This document shows positions 20,548-34,300 of a stretch of 64,000 bases of DNA, one piece after another (positions within the stretch are counted from its first letter, which is position 1; each line of letters starts with the position of its first letter). The notes under the pieces were generated by a model. That model was not told the DNA's origin and did no database searches. It was given only the letters and a program-made list of their open reading frames with translations. The DNA comes from Ceratodon purpureus. Lineage: Eukaryota > Streptophyta > Bryopsida > Pseudoditrichales > Ditrichaceae. A program made the translations under genes and the position numbers. The stretch lies in contig CM026427.1 of the NCBI GenBank assembly GCA_014871385.1, forward strand, positions 2,414,068 through 2,478,067, in the 5' to 3' direction.

Positions 20548-22439
20548 CCATCATTGCCTCCCCCGACCCTAATTGGTACCAAAATTTCCAACCTTACACT
20601 GGCCCCTTCCCAGACACACACATTGTTGCCCTCTTTGCCGCCGACACCATTACTTATGACGAACCTACCATCCCTCCGGATCTGAAACTCGACCGCAAAG
20701 AACTCTCTACACTTCGCATCCTCTGCGTACATCACCAACTCTCCCCCCTCGGCTCAGCTGCCTCCCTGCTCCAACTAAACCACATAGCCACTACCCTCCG
20801 AATTCCACAACCCCACACCGCAATTGCCCCCTCTACCCCTCCTCATACCTCCGTCAATCCCAGCAAACGTTGGTCTAAACTGCAACTCCCACACATCCCT
20901 CCGTATCACCATTCCTTCCCCCCCCCGCTCCCCCCTTACTGCACAAACCTCCCCTTGAAATTCCACCCTCAATTTAGTTACTACACCGATGGCTCCTTTC
21001 TACCCCCTAAAGAACTTGGTAATGGTGAATGGCTTAGGGAATCCGCAGGATATGGCATTTACAGTCCTAAAGGCCTCCACATCTCTGAAAGACTACCTGG
21101 CCATCAAACTATACTTCGTGCCGAAATGCTGGCCGTCCACAAAACACTGCAAATTCTTAACACACAATTCCCCAACGAACCCGCTTACATATTTACGGAC
21201 TGTCTCAATGTCCTATACTTACTAAACACCCAAATCAAACACCCTACCTTACACAATAGCCACCCGGACCAAGTCACACTCGCCTCCATGGTCACACTTC
21301 TACAACAACGCACACAACCAATTACACTCTACAAAGTCCGTGCCCATGTTGACATTTCCGGCAACGAAGAAGCCGACAAATTAGCTAAACAAGGCACACT
21401 CCAAGAACATAAACATGCCGAACACGCCTATGAACATGCCCATGCCACCCCATACTATTTTCAAAAAGATTATTGGCCCTCCATGATCTCCGTCCCAGAC
21501 AAAGGCCCTGTCCGTGTCCTCGAAAAACAAATCACCAATTATGACAGAGAAAACAACTTAGAACTCCTCGCCATACAAACACCCAACATTTGCAAATGGA
21601 CAGGAAATGCAGACATTGACAATGAGCTCTCCAACGATTTTTGGAATAACCCTGCTATTACGGATAAACAAAAATCATGCCTCATCAAATTCCGCACCGG
21701 TACCTACATGGGCCAGGCCCGCAAACAACTCTTCTTTGGACGGGAACGATTTCCCTCCATCACATGCCCCATTTGCAACTCTCCTCATCCTGATACATGG
21801 CTACATGTTCTACTCACATGCAACCAACAACACCTCCACGCCCTTCGAGTCAAACGCCACAATAAAGCAGTCTGGGAACTCAGAAAACTCCTAGTTTCCT
21901 CTGAAAAATCCCGTAGCTTTATTCGCATGAATGCTGGCACCTTCAATGACTCCCCTCCGGAGAACACTGTTCCTAACTGGCTACTACCCTGCACATGTGG
22001 CACACAACGCTGCCACTGCAACTCCCGATTTCGTCCCGATATACTCTGCGTCAAAGGATTACCATACCAAAGCGACCCTCCTTCAGAAATTGACCCCAAT
22101 CTCACCATCCAATTCATCGAATTCACTTATTGCAACGACCGCTTCTCACCAGACACACTCGCCGCTAAAATCAACAAATACAATCAATTAATTGCCAGCA
22201 TTACTGCCCAAGGCTGGAAAGTCGACCCTCTTATAGTCATCACAGCTGGCGCCCGCGCTACCACACACATCCCCTCCATGAAACTCCTTGAAACTAGCTT
22301 TCAAATCCCCATGCCTACTATCCGAACTACTTTCAAAACCATTAACACCATTGCCACCCACTACGCCATGTCCATCCTCCTCCACAAACGCCGCCTTGAA
22401 AACCACCAACCCCTCCCTGAACACTTCGACCCTCCATAA
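20448..22439 (+). CDS. LINE RNase H - CCHC - candidate restriction-like endonuclease
   Basis: A 663-codon frame overlapping the end of the RT frame by 100 bp in the -1 phase. RNase H lies at about residues 177-315: YTDGS (D181), AEMLAV, FTDCLN and HVDISGNEEAD (H300), which supplies the usual D-E-D-D/H set. A CCHC knuckle follows, CPICNSPHPDTWLHVLLTC (from 440). Next come RPD at 529-531 and IEF with E558, then a conserved-looking KINKYNQLI helix. CCHC followed by (R/K)PD...(D/E) is the layout of the R2-type restriction-like endonuclease, although 26 residues between D and E is longer than in R2. Translation may use a -1 frameshift or reinitiation at 20448. Alternatively, one indel has split an originally continuous frame. 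Confidence 0.82.
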   Translation: MDRNWIRTPSHRYRPPTNHPLARLAAKLDSNNVTIIASPDPNWYQNFQPYTGPFPDTHIVALFAADTITYDEPTIPPDLKLDRKELSTLRILCVHHQLSPLGSAASLLQLNHIATTLRIPQPHTAIAPSTPPHTSVNPSKRWSKLQLPHIPPYHHSFPPPLPPYCTNLPLKFHPQFSYYTDGSFLPPKELGNGEWLRESAGYGIYSPKGLHISERLPGHQTILRAEMLAVHKTLQILNTQFPNEPAYIFTDCLNVLYLLNTQIKHPTLHNSHPDQVTLASMVTLLQQRTQPITLYKVRAHVDISGNEEADKLAKQGTLQEHKHAEHAYEHAHATPYYFQKDYWPSMISVPDKGPVRVLEKQITNYDRENNLELLAIQTPNICKWTGNADIDNELSNDFWNNPAITDKQKSCLIKFRTGTYMGQARKQLFFGRERFPSITCPICNSPHPDTWLHVLLTCNQQHLHALRVKRHNKAVWELRKLLVSSEKSRSFIRMNAGTFNDSPPENTVPNWLLPCTCGTQRCHCNSRFRPDILCVKGLPYQSDPPSEIDPNLTIQFIEFTYCNDRFSPDTLAAKINKYNQLIASITAQGWKVDPLIVITAGARATTHIPSMKLLETSFQIPMPTIRTTFKTINTIATHYAMSILLHKRRLENHQPLPEHFDPP

Positions 22440-22685
22440 CCCAAGCCCTTCCCTCCTCCTCCACCACACCTTCTCCCCTCTGCACCTCCTCCCCTTCAGT
22501 CACATTCCCCGCGCCATTCACCCTTGTTTATCGTTTCTGGTTACCGGTTACTAAAGTGTTTACTCTCGAAAGGGGGGAGTAGATCTTTACTTCCATACCT
22601 TTGTCCTGTGGGCATTGGATTGGGGGTGGATCGAACAGACACTTCACTCACGTCGGTCCCCTTCGGGGACCGATGTTTCTCTCTC
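22440..22685 (+). other. LINE 3' UTR with SINE-shared tail
   Basis: About 246 bp. From about 22615 to the end it aligns with the 3' tails of the SINEs at 35322-35650 and 167-535. It ends in a hairpin followed by GTTTCTCTC, with no poly(A). Confidence 0.85.
22651..22675 (+). promoter_or_regulatory. 3'-terminal hairpin, probable RT recognition element
   Basis: CGTCGGTCCCC, loop TTC, GGGGACCGATG: an 11-bp stem with one G-U pair, ending 10 nt before the LINE terminus. Stringent-type LINEs (such as UnaL2) use such a 3' stem-loop to recruit the reverse transcriptase. The same position in both SINE tails also folds, with different bases. Confidence 0.75.
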
Positions 22686-22697
22686 TTTCAGAAAATC
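22686..22697. repeat. LINE target-site duplication, right copy
   Basis: TTTCAGAAAATC, identical to 8786-8797. Confidence 0.92.
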
Positions 22698-22776
22698 CTG
22701 ATATAAATTGCATTCATATGTACATGACCAAATTCCAAAAAAGCCCAAATGTGGCAGATTGTCCATTAGGGGTTAA

Positions 22777-23399
22777 ACAAACAATTTTTCTAACTAAAAG
22801 ACATAATAATTTTTAAAGTACCATGAATAAAAATCTAAGGTGAAAAGAACACACAAATTTATTCTCATTTAAAAACTTTACTCCATCCAATCCACCAAAC
22901 CTCCTCAAATAACACTCCCTGTAAATCCCACCTCATGTCAAAAATGGCAAAAGAGTACAAGTGGGACTCTGTGGGAGCACTGCAAGCCGTTGGTAGAGAA
23001 CAAAAAGGCGCAGAAGGGAATGAACCCACACGACCACGAACAGAAATATCTGCCGAGTTCCCACTTCGACCAAATAACTCGACTCACAAAGCCTGCTCAA
23101 CCCAACCCAACGCAGTGAGTGGGGCACGAGCCAATGGGAACGGAACCAACCGGGATTAGGGTTCGCAGTGCAGGGTCGCTTTACCTTTGAGAACGAGGCT
23201 TTACAGGCCCCGCCGTTGCCACGGCTCAGGGCTCTCGCGCTACCACACCAAACCCTGGATCATCGCCTCTCTCGCTCGCACAAACCCCCCTCGCATGGTG
23301 TGCTTCGCCTCTGCGGACTCGCCTGTGGACCTCCACTTCCCCTGCTCTACGTGCTCGGGCCTTCATCGATTGCGCTCGCGGGCCATGGGCGCCGCCGAC
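22777..23399. other. Intergenic, upstream of helicase gene
   Basis: The AT-rich left half gives way to GC-richer sequence from about 23100, probably the promoter region of the helicase. No convincing TATA box or ORF was identified. Confidence 0.4.
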
Positions 23400-23528
23400 A
23401 CTTGCACAGGTTCCGTCTCTGCTTTTTCTTTTCCATTGCCCGACTCTAACCTTAACCCTGTCGGGGGATATTCCTCGCAGGCGCAGGCGCATTCGTCGTC
23501 CGTTTGAAACTTCCTGTCCTCGTTACAG

Positions 23529-23823
23529 GTCGTTTTTTACTTTATATTGTGACCGTGTGGCGTGGTCGGTGTGCGGGGTATGTCTATTTGTGCGCGGGAA
23601 GTATGCCGGAGAGTTAGGTTTAGGGGAAGGCTGCAGCAGGTGGTTGACGTCCTTGTTTCTCTAGTCTTTTTGATTTGTTTTCCAAGCGCGTCGAGAGCTA
23701 GTTTCGGCTTGTGGGATGGTAGGGTTCTTTGCGACCTATCGTGGCTGTTTTTGGTGATGTTGTGATGTGTAAGTCTGGTATGCTGACGGATGTGCGTTGT
23801 CGCGGTTATCGTTCGGTTGTGCA
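23529..23823 (+). other. Probable 5'-UTR intron of the helicase gene
   Basis: A donor-like TACAG|GTCGTT near 23529 and an acceptor TTGTGCAG near 23823 bracket T/G-rich sequence between GC-rich leader segments. Leader introns are common in plant DDX3-type genes. Splicing here is inferred only. Confidence 0.3.
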
Positions 23824-23973
23824 GAAGACGAGATCAGAGGTTAGGTTTGAGGAGGTTGGGAGACGTTGAAGAGGAATAGCGATTGTTTCGCGTGGTGCAA
23901 AGTAGGGTGTAGGGTGATACCAGGAGGGGCAGCCGTTGCGTGAGAAGAGTAAGAGCGGGTGTTTGATAGAGAT

Positions 23974-27272
<3,299 letters not shown>

Positions 27273-27423
27273 TGAGATGTTCAATGGCTTGTGTTATTCT
27301 GGGTGCATTATCTATTTGTTTGTTGGTCTGTATGTAGTAGGTTTAGATTTTGAATTTTCTGATCGATTTTTGTGCGGACTGGCCTGGGGGGCAGTCGTTT
27401 ATCTCTATGAGTGACATCCGTGC

Positions 27424-28303
27424 TTAACCCTTTAGTGCCTAGACCAGTTTTCTATGAAACCTAGACCAGTTTTCTATGAAATCCGGACCAGTTTTCCATG
27501 AAACTCACTTTTCAGGAGGTGTTTCCTGATGGTTGCCATTTTTGCACTAATGGATTTCTTAAAAGAAAACCAACCTACCAAAGTAAGCTTACTGCAATTT
27601 CACTTATTCTGGTAAATGCTTATGTAGATCCAATTTTTCATTTGCAAGATTATGATTTGTATTCAAAGTAATTCTTGCATTGCCATTGAATGTGTACACA
27701 AACCTCTCGGTTGAACTTCATTCCAAATATATTTATTTATTTATTCATTTATTTTAAAAACTTGGATGTGACTCCCAGCTTCAATACGTGTGCGGAACTA
27801 TTTTCCATACCACCTTTTGATGATTATTCAATTTTTGAAAGAATTTTAAAGTCCACACATGAGGTCTGCATACAGTTTCTATAATAAATTTATACGTCAA
27901 AATATGAAAAGAGTTGGTACATTGATGAAGTTCGGAATGTATACACTGATGGAACATGAACAAGAGAACACAATCCCGATAGGAAAAACAAGATTCAAAC
28001 TCCCAAACACAAAGAATATTGCATAGTACATATGTTGTATTTGTAAGTATTTGCTATATTTTGAGGTATTTGGAGTATTTTGGTGATTTGGACATAGATA
28101 TTTTGATAGCTTTACAATTCCAAATCAAAAAACTCTTTTTCCATTAGATGCACATTGCCGACGCCCACATAAGCCTACATAAGCCCACATTGATGAAGTT
28201 CGGAATGTATGCACTGATACCTTTTGGTGCTCACAGTCCCCGGAAATTTAGATTTGGATGCACCAGCTACTAGTTTCTGGTCGCTTGGGAACTAAAGGGA
28301 TAA
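27424..28303. mobile_element. Probable TTAA (piggyBac-like) MITE with subterminal repeats
   Basis: The left end is TTAACCCTTTAGTGCC. The right end, in reverse complement, is TTATCCCTTTAGTTCC, so the match is imperfect and the right TTAA is degraded. Three 22-bp units (CTAGACCAGTTTTCTATGAA type) follow the left end at 27438-27503. A roughly 33-bp phrase containing TTGATGAAGTTCGGAATGTA occurs twice inside (about 27919 and 28187). Total 880 bp, non-coding. Confidence 0.45.
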
Positions 28304-30009
28304 ACATGTGTGTGTGATATTGGAATGTTTTCTTGTGTGACAAATCATAATTGAAAACTCATTTTGATGTGTTGGGGAATGTATACATCATCATGTTCAT
28401 AAAAGCCGACCCCTTTTCGATCACCATGAAGTTCTTGAGGCATTCTAGTACCCATGTGACTGTTGGTCGTTGTGTAGCACCATGCAAAAACCTAGTTTGT
28501 AAATGATCGGTCGCCAGTGTTTTAATGAGTGATAAGTATTAATTTATCTGGCTCATGCTTAGATGTACCAAGGTAGATATGGAGATTACCGTGAAGGTTC
28601 TGACTCCTGTCCTACAAGATTTTACAAGAAGCTATCATGTTTTGATGCAGTCTTTGCGTTACATGTGCCTACTCATAACTACAGTGGGCTACGCTGCTGT
28701 ACTTGAAATTTTCATGAAATTTTCATAAATTCTTAAATAATAGAAATTATATCATATTTGTGATTTATGACCTAACTTATATTTGTATTAAAAATTTGAT
28801 AATTTTCTCAATTCCACATATACTAAATAGCTTAAATTCATGGAAATACTCTATCTTATGGCATTTGCACTTGATTTCGATTTCTTTCAAATGAACAAAC
28901 TCTTCAAATACTTCAATCTTTGGAAGGTTGCAGTTTTCTCTTTGACAAACCTTATGCCCTTCACTTCTTCAACCCCAAAATTGTGGTTTTATACCCCTTC
29001 TTACAATTTAGCTTAGTTTGTTATTTACATCAAAATTAACACATTTTGACCGTAGAATCTTATAATTAACTTGACCGTGTAGTAATTTACCAAAATATAA
29101 TTGTTGATTCATTGTCATTGCTAAGATTATACTGTTTGAAGTGGGCCGAAATTCTCTTTTTGGACCTTGCCTAGAAAACATGGTAATATTCTGTGCTCAA
29201 TAATCCTTGAGTTTTGAACTTTATTGACTTGAGGAAGTTGATAGTGTATCAAAGCACATGATAGGATGGCATATGTATCAAAGTTGAGCATGTGATAATG
29301 AGTGTAGCATGTCCTTAAGGGGGTCAAATAAAAGACATATACATTGTATTTTTTGCAAAAGTAACCCAATAAAAGAAGCCTAGTAAAAAATAGCAGTACC
29401 TTCTCAAAATGCGTGTATTTTGATGTGTAGGGCTTGGACATGGGTAAGCATACTAGGAGAAGGACAATGCTAATATGGGCCCTTGACATTGCAAGGCCAA
29501 CAAAAAGCCTACATAGTGCAGTGCAACGACTATGTGACGGGATGTCGTTGCGGTGATAACTTGGAGTCTCCAACAACTCTATGCTCCACTCACTCATCAA
29601 AAGCAACATAGACGGTTGTGGTAATACCTTCGTTGTACTGCTTAAGCCCTATTCTACTTGACCCCTCCTTCTCGTTGTCGTCTCTTGACATACCCCTCTT
29701 GCTATGACCTCCTGTGCTTTAAGTGTAATATTCATTCTACATTCCAACACTTGGTTGTTGAGTTGCACCTCCGCTTAATCACATGAAATGTGATGTTGCT
29801 GAGCTTCTTAAGATTATTCATATTAAAAAAATCCCACTACAAAAAAAAAAATGGAAATTAAATAGAAAGGAAATAAAAAAAACAAAAATTGAAGGCCTTT
29901 TAATGATGAGTATGGAAACCCTCAAAGCATCATTTGTAGAGGCACATAAATTTATCTTATAAAGTTGGCAAAAATAGTTGCATTGTTTTTCTAAACACAC
30001 AACACAAAT
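28304..30009. other. Intergenic; one unexplained minus-strand frame
   Basis: AT-rich. The longest frame is 29127-29609 (minus, 160 codons). It is hydrophobic and Tyr/Leu-rich, with no motif I recognise and no visible splice partners, and is probably a chance frame. Nothing else is supportable. Confidence 0.4.
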
Positions 30010-31118
30010 CCTTAGTAAATTTGTCTACTTTAGAACATGGATTTTAGGCACATTGAAGACCATATGACCACTTCTTTAAATCTCCTAGATTGCAAGTTAG
30101 TTGTAAGGGCATTAAAGAAATTACTTTTGAATTTGAAATGTATCTTGATGGCCTTTGAATTTGTTCTTGCCCTTTTACTTCCAAGTAGTAGAGATACAAA
30201 CTCGCAATTATTTAAATTAGAAGAAGAAAGAAAGTCCTTTGCAACCAATTTGAAAGCAATTTTGGCAAGAATATGAAGCCTTCAATTGATCCTCTACATC
30301 AATTCCTCTGTTGAATGTTGTATACTCTAAATGTGTAGGACAATATGGTACATTCTCTCTAATTGTACCATTTCTACGTCGCACAATGGTGATTGGCATA
30401 GAAGTAAAGTCTATGGTGGTAAAGCATGAGCTAAAGACGCACTATTGCCCTCTTGTCTTTCTTCATGATACTTTAGATGCCACAAGATTAATGCATTCTC
30501 CATGCGAAAGTACCTTGCTGCAATTTGTTAAAGTCCTTTGTGTCCTTGAATTGAAGAGGCAATCCAACCCATTTATACCAAACATTGGTCTCGGTTGCAT
30601 AATTGCCAAGTTTTTGCCAATTCTCCAAATAGGTCAATATTAGAGAAATAGTTGTCCATTAGGCAAAGGTTAGAATTATGCGCCAACATTAGTCATTATT
30701 AGAATTTTGACCTTAGCCCATCTTATCTCAACTTAATAATGTAGGACCATCAATACATAATGCTAAATTAGTAAAATGCAAACACTTATTGAAGATTTCA
30801 AATCTTATTCAAGTCATAAGATTATTAATAGTTGAACAATGGAAAAAAGACGGTTTCTCCATCCAATAACTTCTCACATTGGGTTGTTTTCTCATACTTA
30901 TATAAATGATGATTGTAAGGAAGGCCTGCAATGCACCATGCAGGCGCCTTTAGATGCTTCCAAGTGGACCCACCCCATAAATTTCCTTGCGCATCCACCT
31001 TACTAACATAACGGTTGGTTTTTACCATAATGTCCTTCATCATGGTTATGGGCCAAAACATTTCAAACAAAGTAAAAAAGATGGTACTCTCACTACAAAA
31101 AATTGCACTCCAAACCAA
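30010..31118 (-). pseudogene. piggyBac-type transposase, decayed
   Basis: Minus-strand fragments in order match DDE_Tnp_1_7/piggyBac transposases. The N-terminal part at 31118-30825 contains DIMVKTNRYVSKVD and GGSTWKHLK. DNYFSNIDLFGELAK (about 30656) corresponds to the block holding a catalytic Asp. NRGIDVEDQLKASYSCQN at 30399-30217 corresponds to the MGGVDxxDQ block. The C-terminal part runs to about 30030. Stops and frameshifts separate the fragments, so it is inactive. The ends of the parent element were not found. It is a plausible relic of the source that mobilised the TTAA MITEs in this window. Confidence 0.78.
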
Positions 31119-31436
31119 TACAAAATCAACTATTTTCTGCTAGTTTCAATTTTTTTGGAAAACAACAGCGAAATTAAGAGATTTGTTCTACTAAAATCAA
31201 CAGAGTGAACATTTGTGTATTGGTTTCAACAAAGGAAGATCATTTATCTATTGATTTCAACAAAAGAATTTTAATTACTGCAATTTTAATATAAATTAGT
31301 GTGATTAATATTATTTTAATCACAGTAATTAATTTACAAGAATTAATTATTGTAATTACTGTATTTAATAATTAAAAAATATTATAATTACACTAAATTA
31401 CAGTAACTAATTTTACACACTTATCATATATCACGT

Positions 31437-31672
31437 GAGGAGTGGTGGCTTAGTAGTTAAGACCTGTACTTGGAAGTCAAGGGGTTTAAGGATCGATTCC
31501 CTTCACCCTCGCTCTTAGCTTCAACTTAGGTTAGGTAGGTAGCTATGTCCTTCATTTTAAGCTAGGGTAGGTGTCCCCCCGCCCTTGATACTTTGGTGAC
31601 TAGGCATAGGTTTATAAAGATTTGTGTTAAAATCATTGAAACTCCGTTGGAACGGAACCGTTTTTTCTTATA
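31437..31672 (+). mobile_element. tRNA-related SINE-like element
   Basis: A box A-like TGGCTTAGTAGTTA and box B-like GGATCGATTCCC, spaced as in a tRNA head, lie at about 31444-31502. A body follows, ending in CCGTTGGAACGG and GTTTTTTCTT at about 31672. No clear target duplication was found, so the ends are approximate. The tail is a hairpin plus T/C run, similar in style to the other SINEs but not clearly homologous. Confidence 0.55.
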
Positions 31673-32171
31673 GTGAGAAGATCCCTCCGAATGCCACATC
31701 TTTTGAGGCCTTTGATCTTCTAGCTCATTACACCATAGACTGAACTAAGGAAGATCATCCACCTCATTGTTATGTGTTCATTATATTGCGTTATTGATAG
31801 ATAATGAAAGATTATTACTAGGTGAGAGTAACAATGATGATGGGGCCCATTGTGCAGTCGGTTGCTGCCACTTGAGTACTATCTAGTGATTGTTGAGAGG
31901 TAAGTTACTAGCCATGGACCGGAAGTCTTCCAATTTTAGAGTTGACTTGTTTAGTTACTAGTGACTTGGCACCTTTAACTTTTTAGATGCCACTTTCTAC
32001 CTTTTGTGGATCTAGACTTCTCTTACCTTCATTACTTGCCTTTGGAGTAATATTGAGCTTGTGCAAGTAGAGGGATAAGATGGAGTGAATCCACCTAAGT
32101 GTGCCTTTCGTTTTTTTTCTTTTCTTTTCTTATGCCTTGTCTTTCATTTCTTGTAGATGTGAGGTTTGTAT

Positions 32172-32315
32172 CAGTGTTGGACTGTTATGGCATCTTTCTA
32201 CAGTGAAACCTTGGACAATGGTTCATTCTAAATACCCGTTTGAGGTCCACCACTTCTCATAATGACTCTGATTGATTCATTTCACTGAGAGCGGTGATAT
32301 AACAGTCCAATACTG
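32172..32315. mobile_element. hAT-type MITE, 144 bp
   Basis: The ends are CAGTGTTGGACTGTTAT and, in reverse complement, CAGTATTGGACTGTTAT, flanked by a perfect 8-bp duplication GTTTGTAT at 32164-32171 and 32316-32323. CAG-type termini with 8-bp duplications are diagnostic of the hAT superfamily. Weaker inverted similarity extends inward to about 40 bp. Confidence 0.82.
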
Positions 32316-32550
32316 GTTTGTATGAGTGGAGAAGTGTAACATTTGTTGAAGTATACATAGTGTGTTTTGCTAAATTGTTCAAGTGTGAAGTCAAGTGGTT
32401 GAGTTAACATAGTGAAGTGAAGTCCCGGATAGCTGAAACTTCTATGTTGGTTGGACCGAGTAGAAGTTGGCCATCGGATGGGATCCGGGAAGCCCCTTGC
32501 TATTTATGATGGCATCCATTAAATGGGAAGTGTTTAGAGCAGTGGGAGAA

Positions 32551-32572
32551 GGGGGGGGGGGGGGGGGGGGGG
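32551..32572. repeat. Homopolymer run of 22 G
   Basis: An uninterrupted G tract. It explains the poly-Pro start of a short minus-strand frame, which is not a gene. Run length may be unreliable in any assembly. Confidence 0.85.
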
Positions 32573-33659
32573 TATTATTCCGTCTTTTGGTAGTTTGGAA
32601 GAGATTTCAGCTAAGTTGAGCTTTGGATTGTTCTGAGCTCTCCACCAAGTTACCATTAGTAAAGTTCCATGATATACCCAAGATGTGGTTACTTTGCTTG
32701 TGCGGGATGATAAGCCCATATTGAAATGATTCTTGTCATTTTTTGCTTAATTCCTTAGGTGAGGTTATGGTTGAGGAAACCAGTGATATATGACCTCTAT
32801 ATTAGGATTGTTTCTAGAATAAGTTCTTGGCAGAACGATAAAGTGTGAGTATCAGTGGAACTAACTACCTTCTTATCTTCTTGGATTAGAAGTAAGTCGT
32901 AGGAAAATTGTAGCCTCTGGACTTGGAGAACAGAGGGTAGTAACTTTCTGGGCACTATAAAAACTCACTAGAGAACTACTTTGATGTTCAAGAGATTCTA
33001 ATTAAACAATGTGGTTATTGACCAATATCCAAGAAGCTACCTTACCGGGTCGACCGAAGTATTGGATGTGTATATTGTTTGTAGATGTAGAAAGTTCAAC
33101 ACACAATAGAAATCCGTGGAGACATGTTGGTTAGGTTGAACTTGCTTAAGGTTAATTCTGGTTAACTTTGAGAAATGTTTACCACTTGCCTAGGACTTGA
33201 TTTTTGGCAAAGCAACTAGAGATTTCTACTAGTTGTGTTAAGTTCTTATCTTGATGTTTGATTGTTGTTTTATCTTCTTTGTTTTAATGCTTTTATAAAT
33301 TTTTGAGCACTAATGTTTGATGCAGTAAGGTTGTGTTTCATACATAATTGTTGGATTTGAGTAATCGAGACTTGACTGGGACCAGATAGAGATTGACAGA
33401 CCTTTGTATATACTTGTCCGAAATGGAAGGCTTATTGTTTGTGATGTCTCTTTTTATTTCTATTTACTAAGCTACAAGTGTGGGTAGTAAAATGTGGAAA
33501 AATTTAGAGTTGATCTAGGTACACTACATGAGAAAGGGATCAAGTCAAGAAATAAGGAGGTCTACATGGATTAGCATGCTGAGAGGTATGTCTAATTCCT
33601 ACTTGTTTCGTAAACCTTCTCCAAACAAACCAAGCTTAGAAGCGGATACTTTAACCTTG

Positions 33660-34300
33660 CCATGGTGTATCCTCTTCAGGTACTGACACCATGGCATGGC
33701 TTGGTTAAAATACAACAAATTTAGATGTGATGGTTGCGAAGATCCAGACAAATGGATCAAGGATTTCAAAGTTACCATTGAGGCAAACCTAGAAAATTGG
33801 GCCACCATGCTGAGGATCTTCTCGGGTCTACTAAAATGCAAAGCACTCATGTGGTTGATGATGTAGATGATGCGGTGAAGGCTAGTTGGCCAAATCTTTC
33901 TGCCTTATTCAAATGCACGTTCCAAGACTTCAGATGAGACAATGGTATCACCGGCAGATTGAAGAAACTTGTTTAAAAGGAAGGTGATTCCATTCGTTCA
34001 TATGGACATATGATGAAAACTCTTATGTCCAAACTCTTTTACAATGCACCTCATATCATTCAAGTAGAGTGGTTTTGACAGACTTAGAAGAAAACATGGC
34101 GCGTTATATCCAGAGAGTTGAAATAGCAAACCTCCAGGTAGCAATAACTTTGGCCCAAACTTGTGAAGAATCAGAGAAGGTTGTTAGGAACTCTAACAAG
34201 AACAAGTACCAAGGAGAGCACAAGTCCCGGAGGTCTAGCCAAAGACAAATAAGTAAGTCATCCCGGAGTGAATTGAATTCCGGTTTGAAGAGCTAATGTG
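33660..34300 (+). pseudogene. LTR-retrotransposon gag relic
   Basis: The plus-strand segment around 33700-33870 reads KFRCDGCEDPDKWIKDFKVT, then a GLLKCKALMW block, the pattern of the Retrotrans_gag domain (F-x-G ... W ... F ... L-x-G-x-A-x-x-W). The frame is then broken by stops. A further gag-like piece, VVLTDLEENMARYIQRVEIA, runs at 34069-34296 and ends in a basic SRRSSQRQ tail. No LTRs, primer-binding site or pol were found, so the class is uncertain (Ty3/gypsy or other). Confidence 0.5.

Larger units (their letters stand above)
8798..22685 (+). mobile_element. 13.9-kb non-LTR retrotransposon (APE + RT + RNase H + candidate RLE, with 2A)
   Basis: The element is bounded by a perfect 12-bp target duplication and inserted in a MITE whose empty sibling lies at 48910-49778. 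The order is: pyrimidine-rich leader, ORF1 (10978-13047), pyrimidine-rich spacer, main frame with 2A, AP endonuclease and reverse transcriptase (14887-20547), an overlapping frame with RNase H and a CCHC/RPD module (20448-22439), and a 3' UTR ending in a hairpin and a short TTTCTCTC tail instead of poly(A). It is very long for a LINE. The frames lack internal stops, so the copy is young. RNase H plus two endonuclease types points to the Dualen/RandI group as nearest relative; that assignment is inferred from domain order. Confidence 0.93.
8018..22776. mobile_element. piggyBac-like TTAA MITE, split by the LINE
   Basis: The left part (8018-8797) and right part (22698-22776) together match the uninterrupted copy at 48910-49778 over its whole length. 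The ends are TTAACCCCTAAAG at the left and CATTAGGGGTTAA at the right, an inverted repeat with one mismatch flanked by TTAA. A TTAA target with a CCC(C/T) terminus is the pattern of the piggyBac superfamily. The interior is non-coding, with three GGGCAGTTTT-type short repeats near 8600-8630. Without the LINE the element would be about 859 bp. Confidence 0.85.

Noticed and set aside
29127-29609. 160-codon minus-strand frame
   Set aside because: AT-rich hydrophobic composition without motif, start context or splice evidence; listed only as an unexplained frame.
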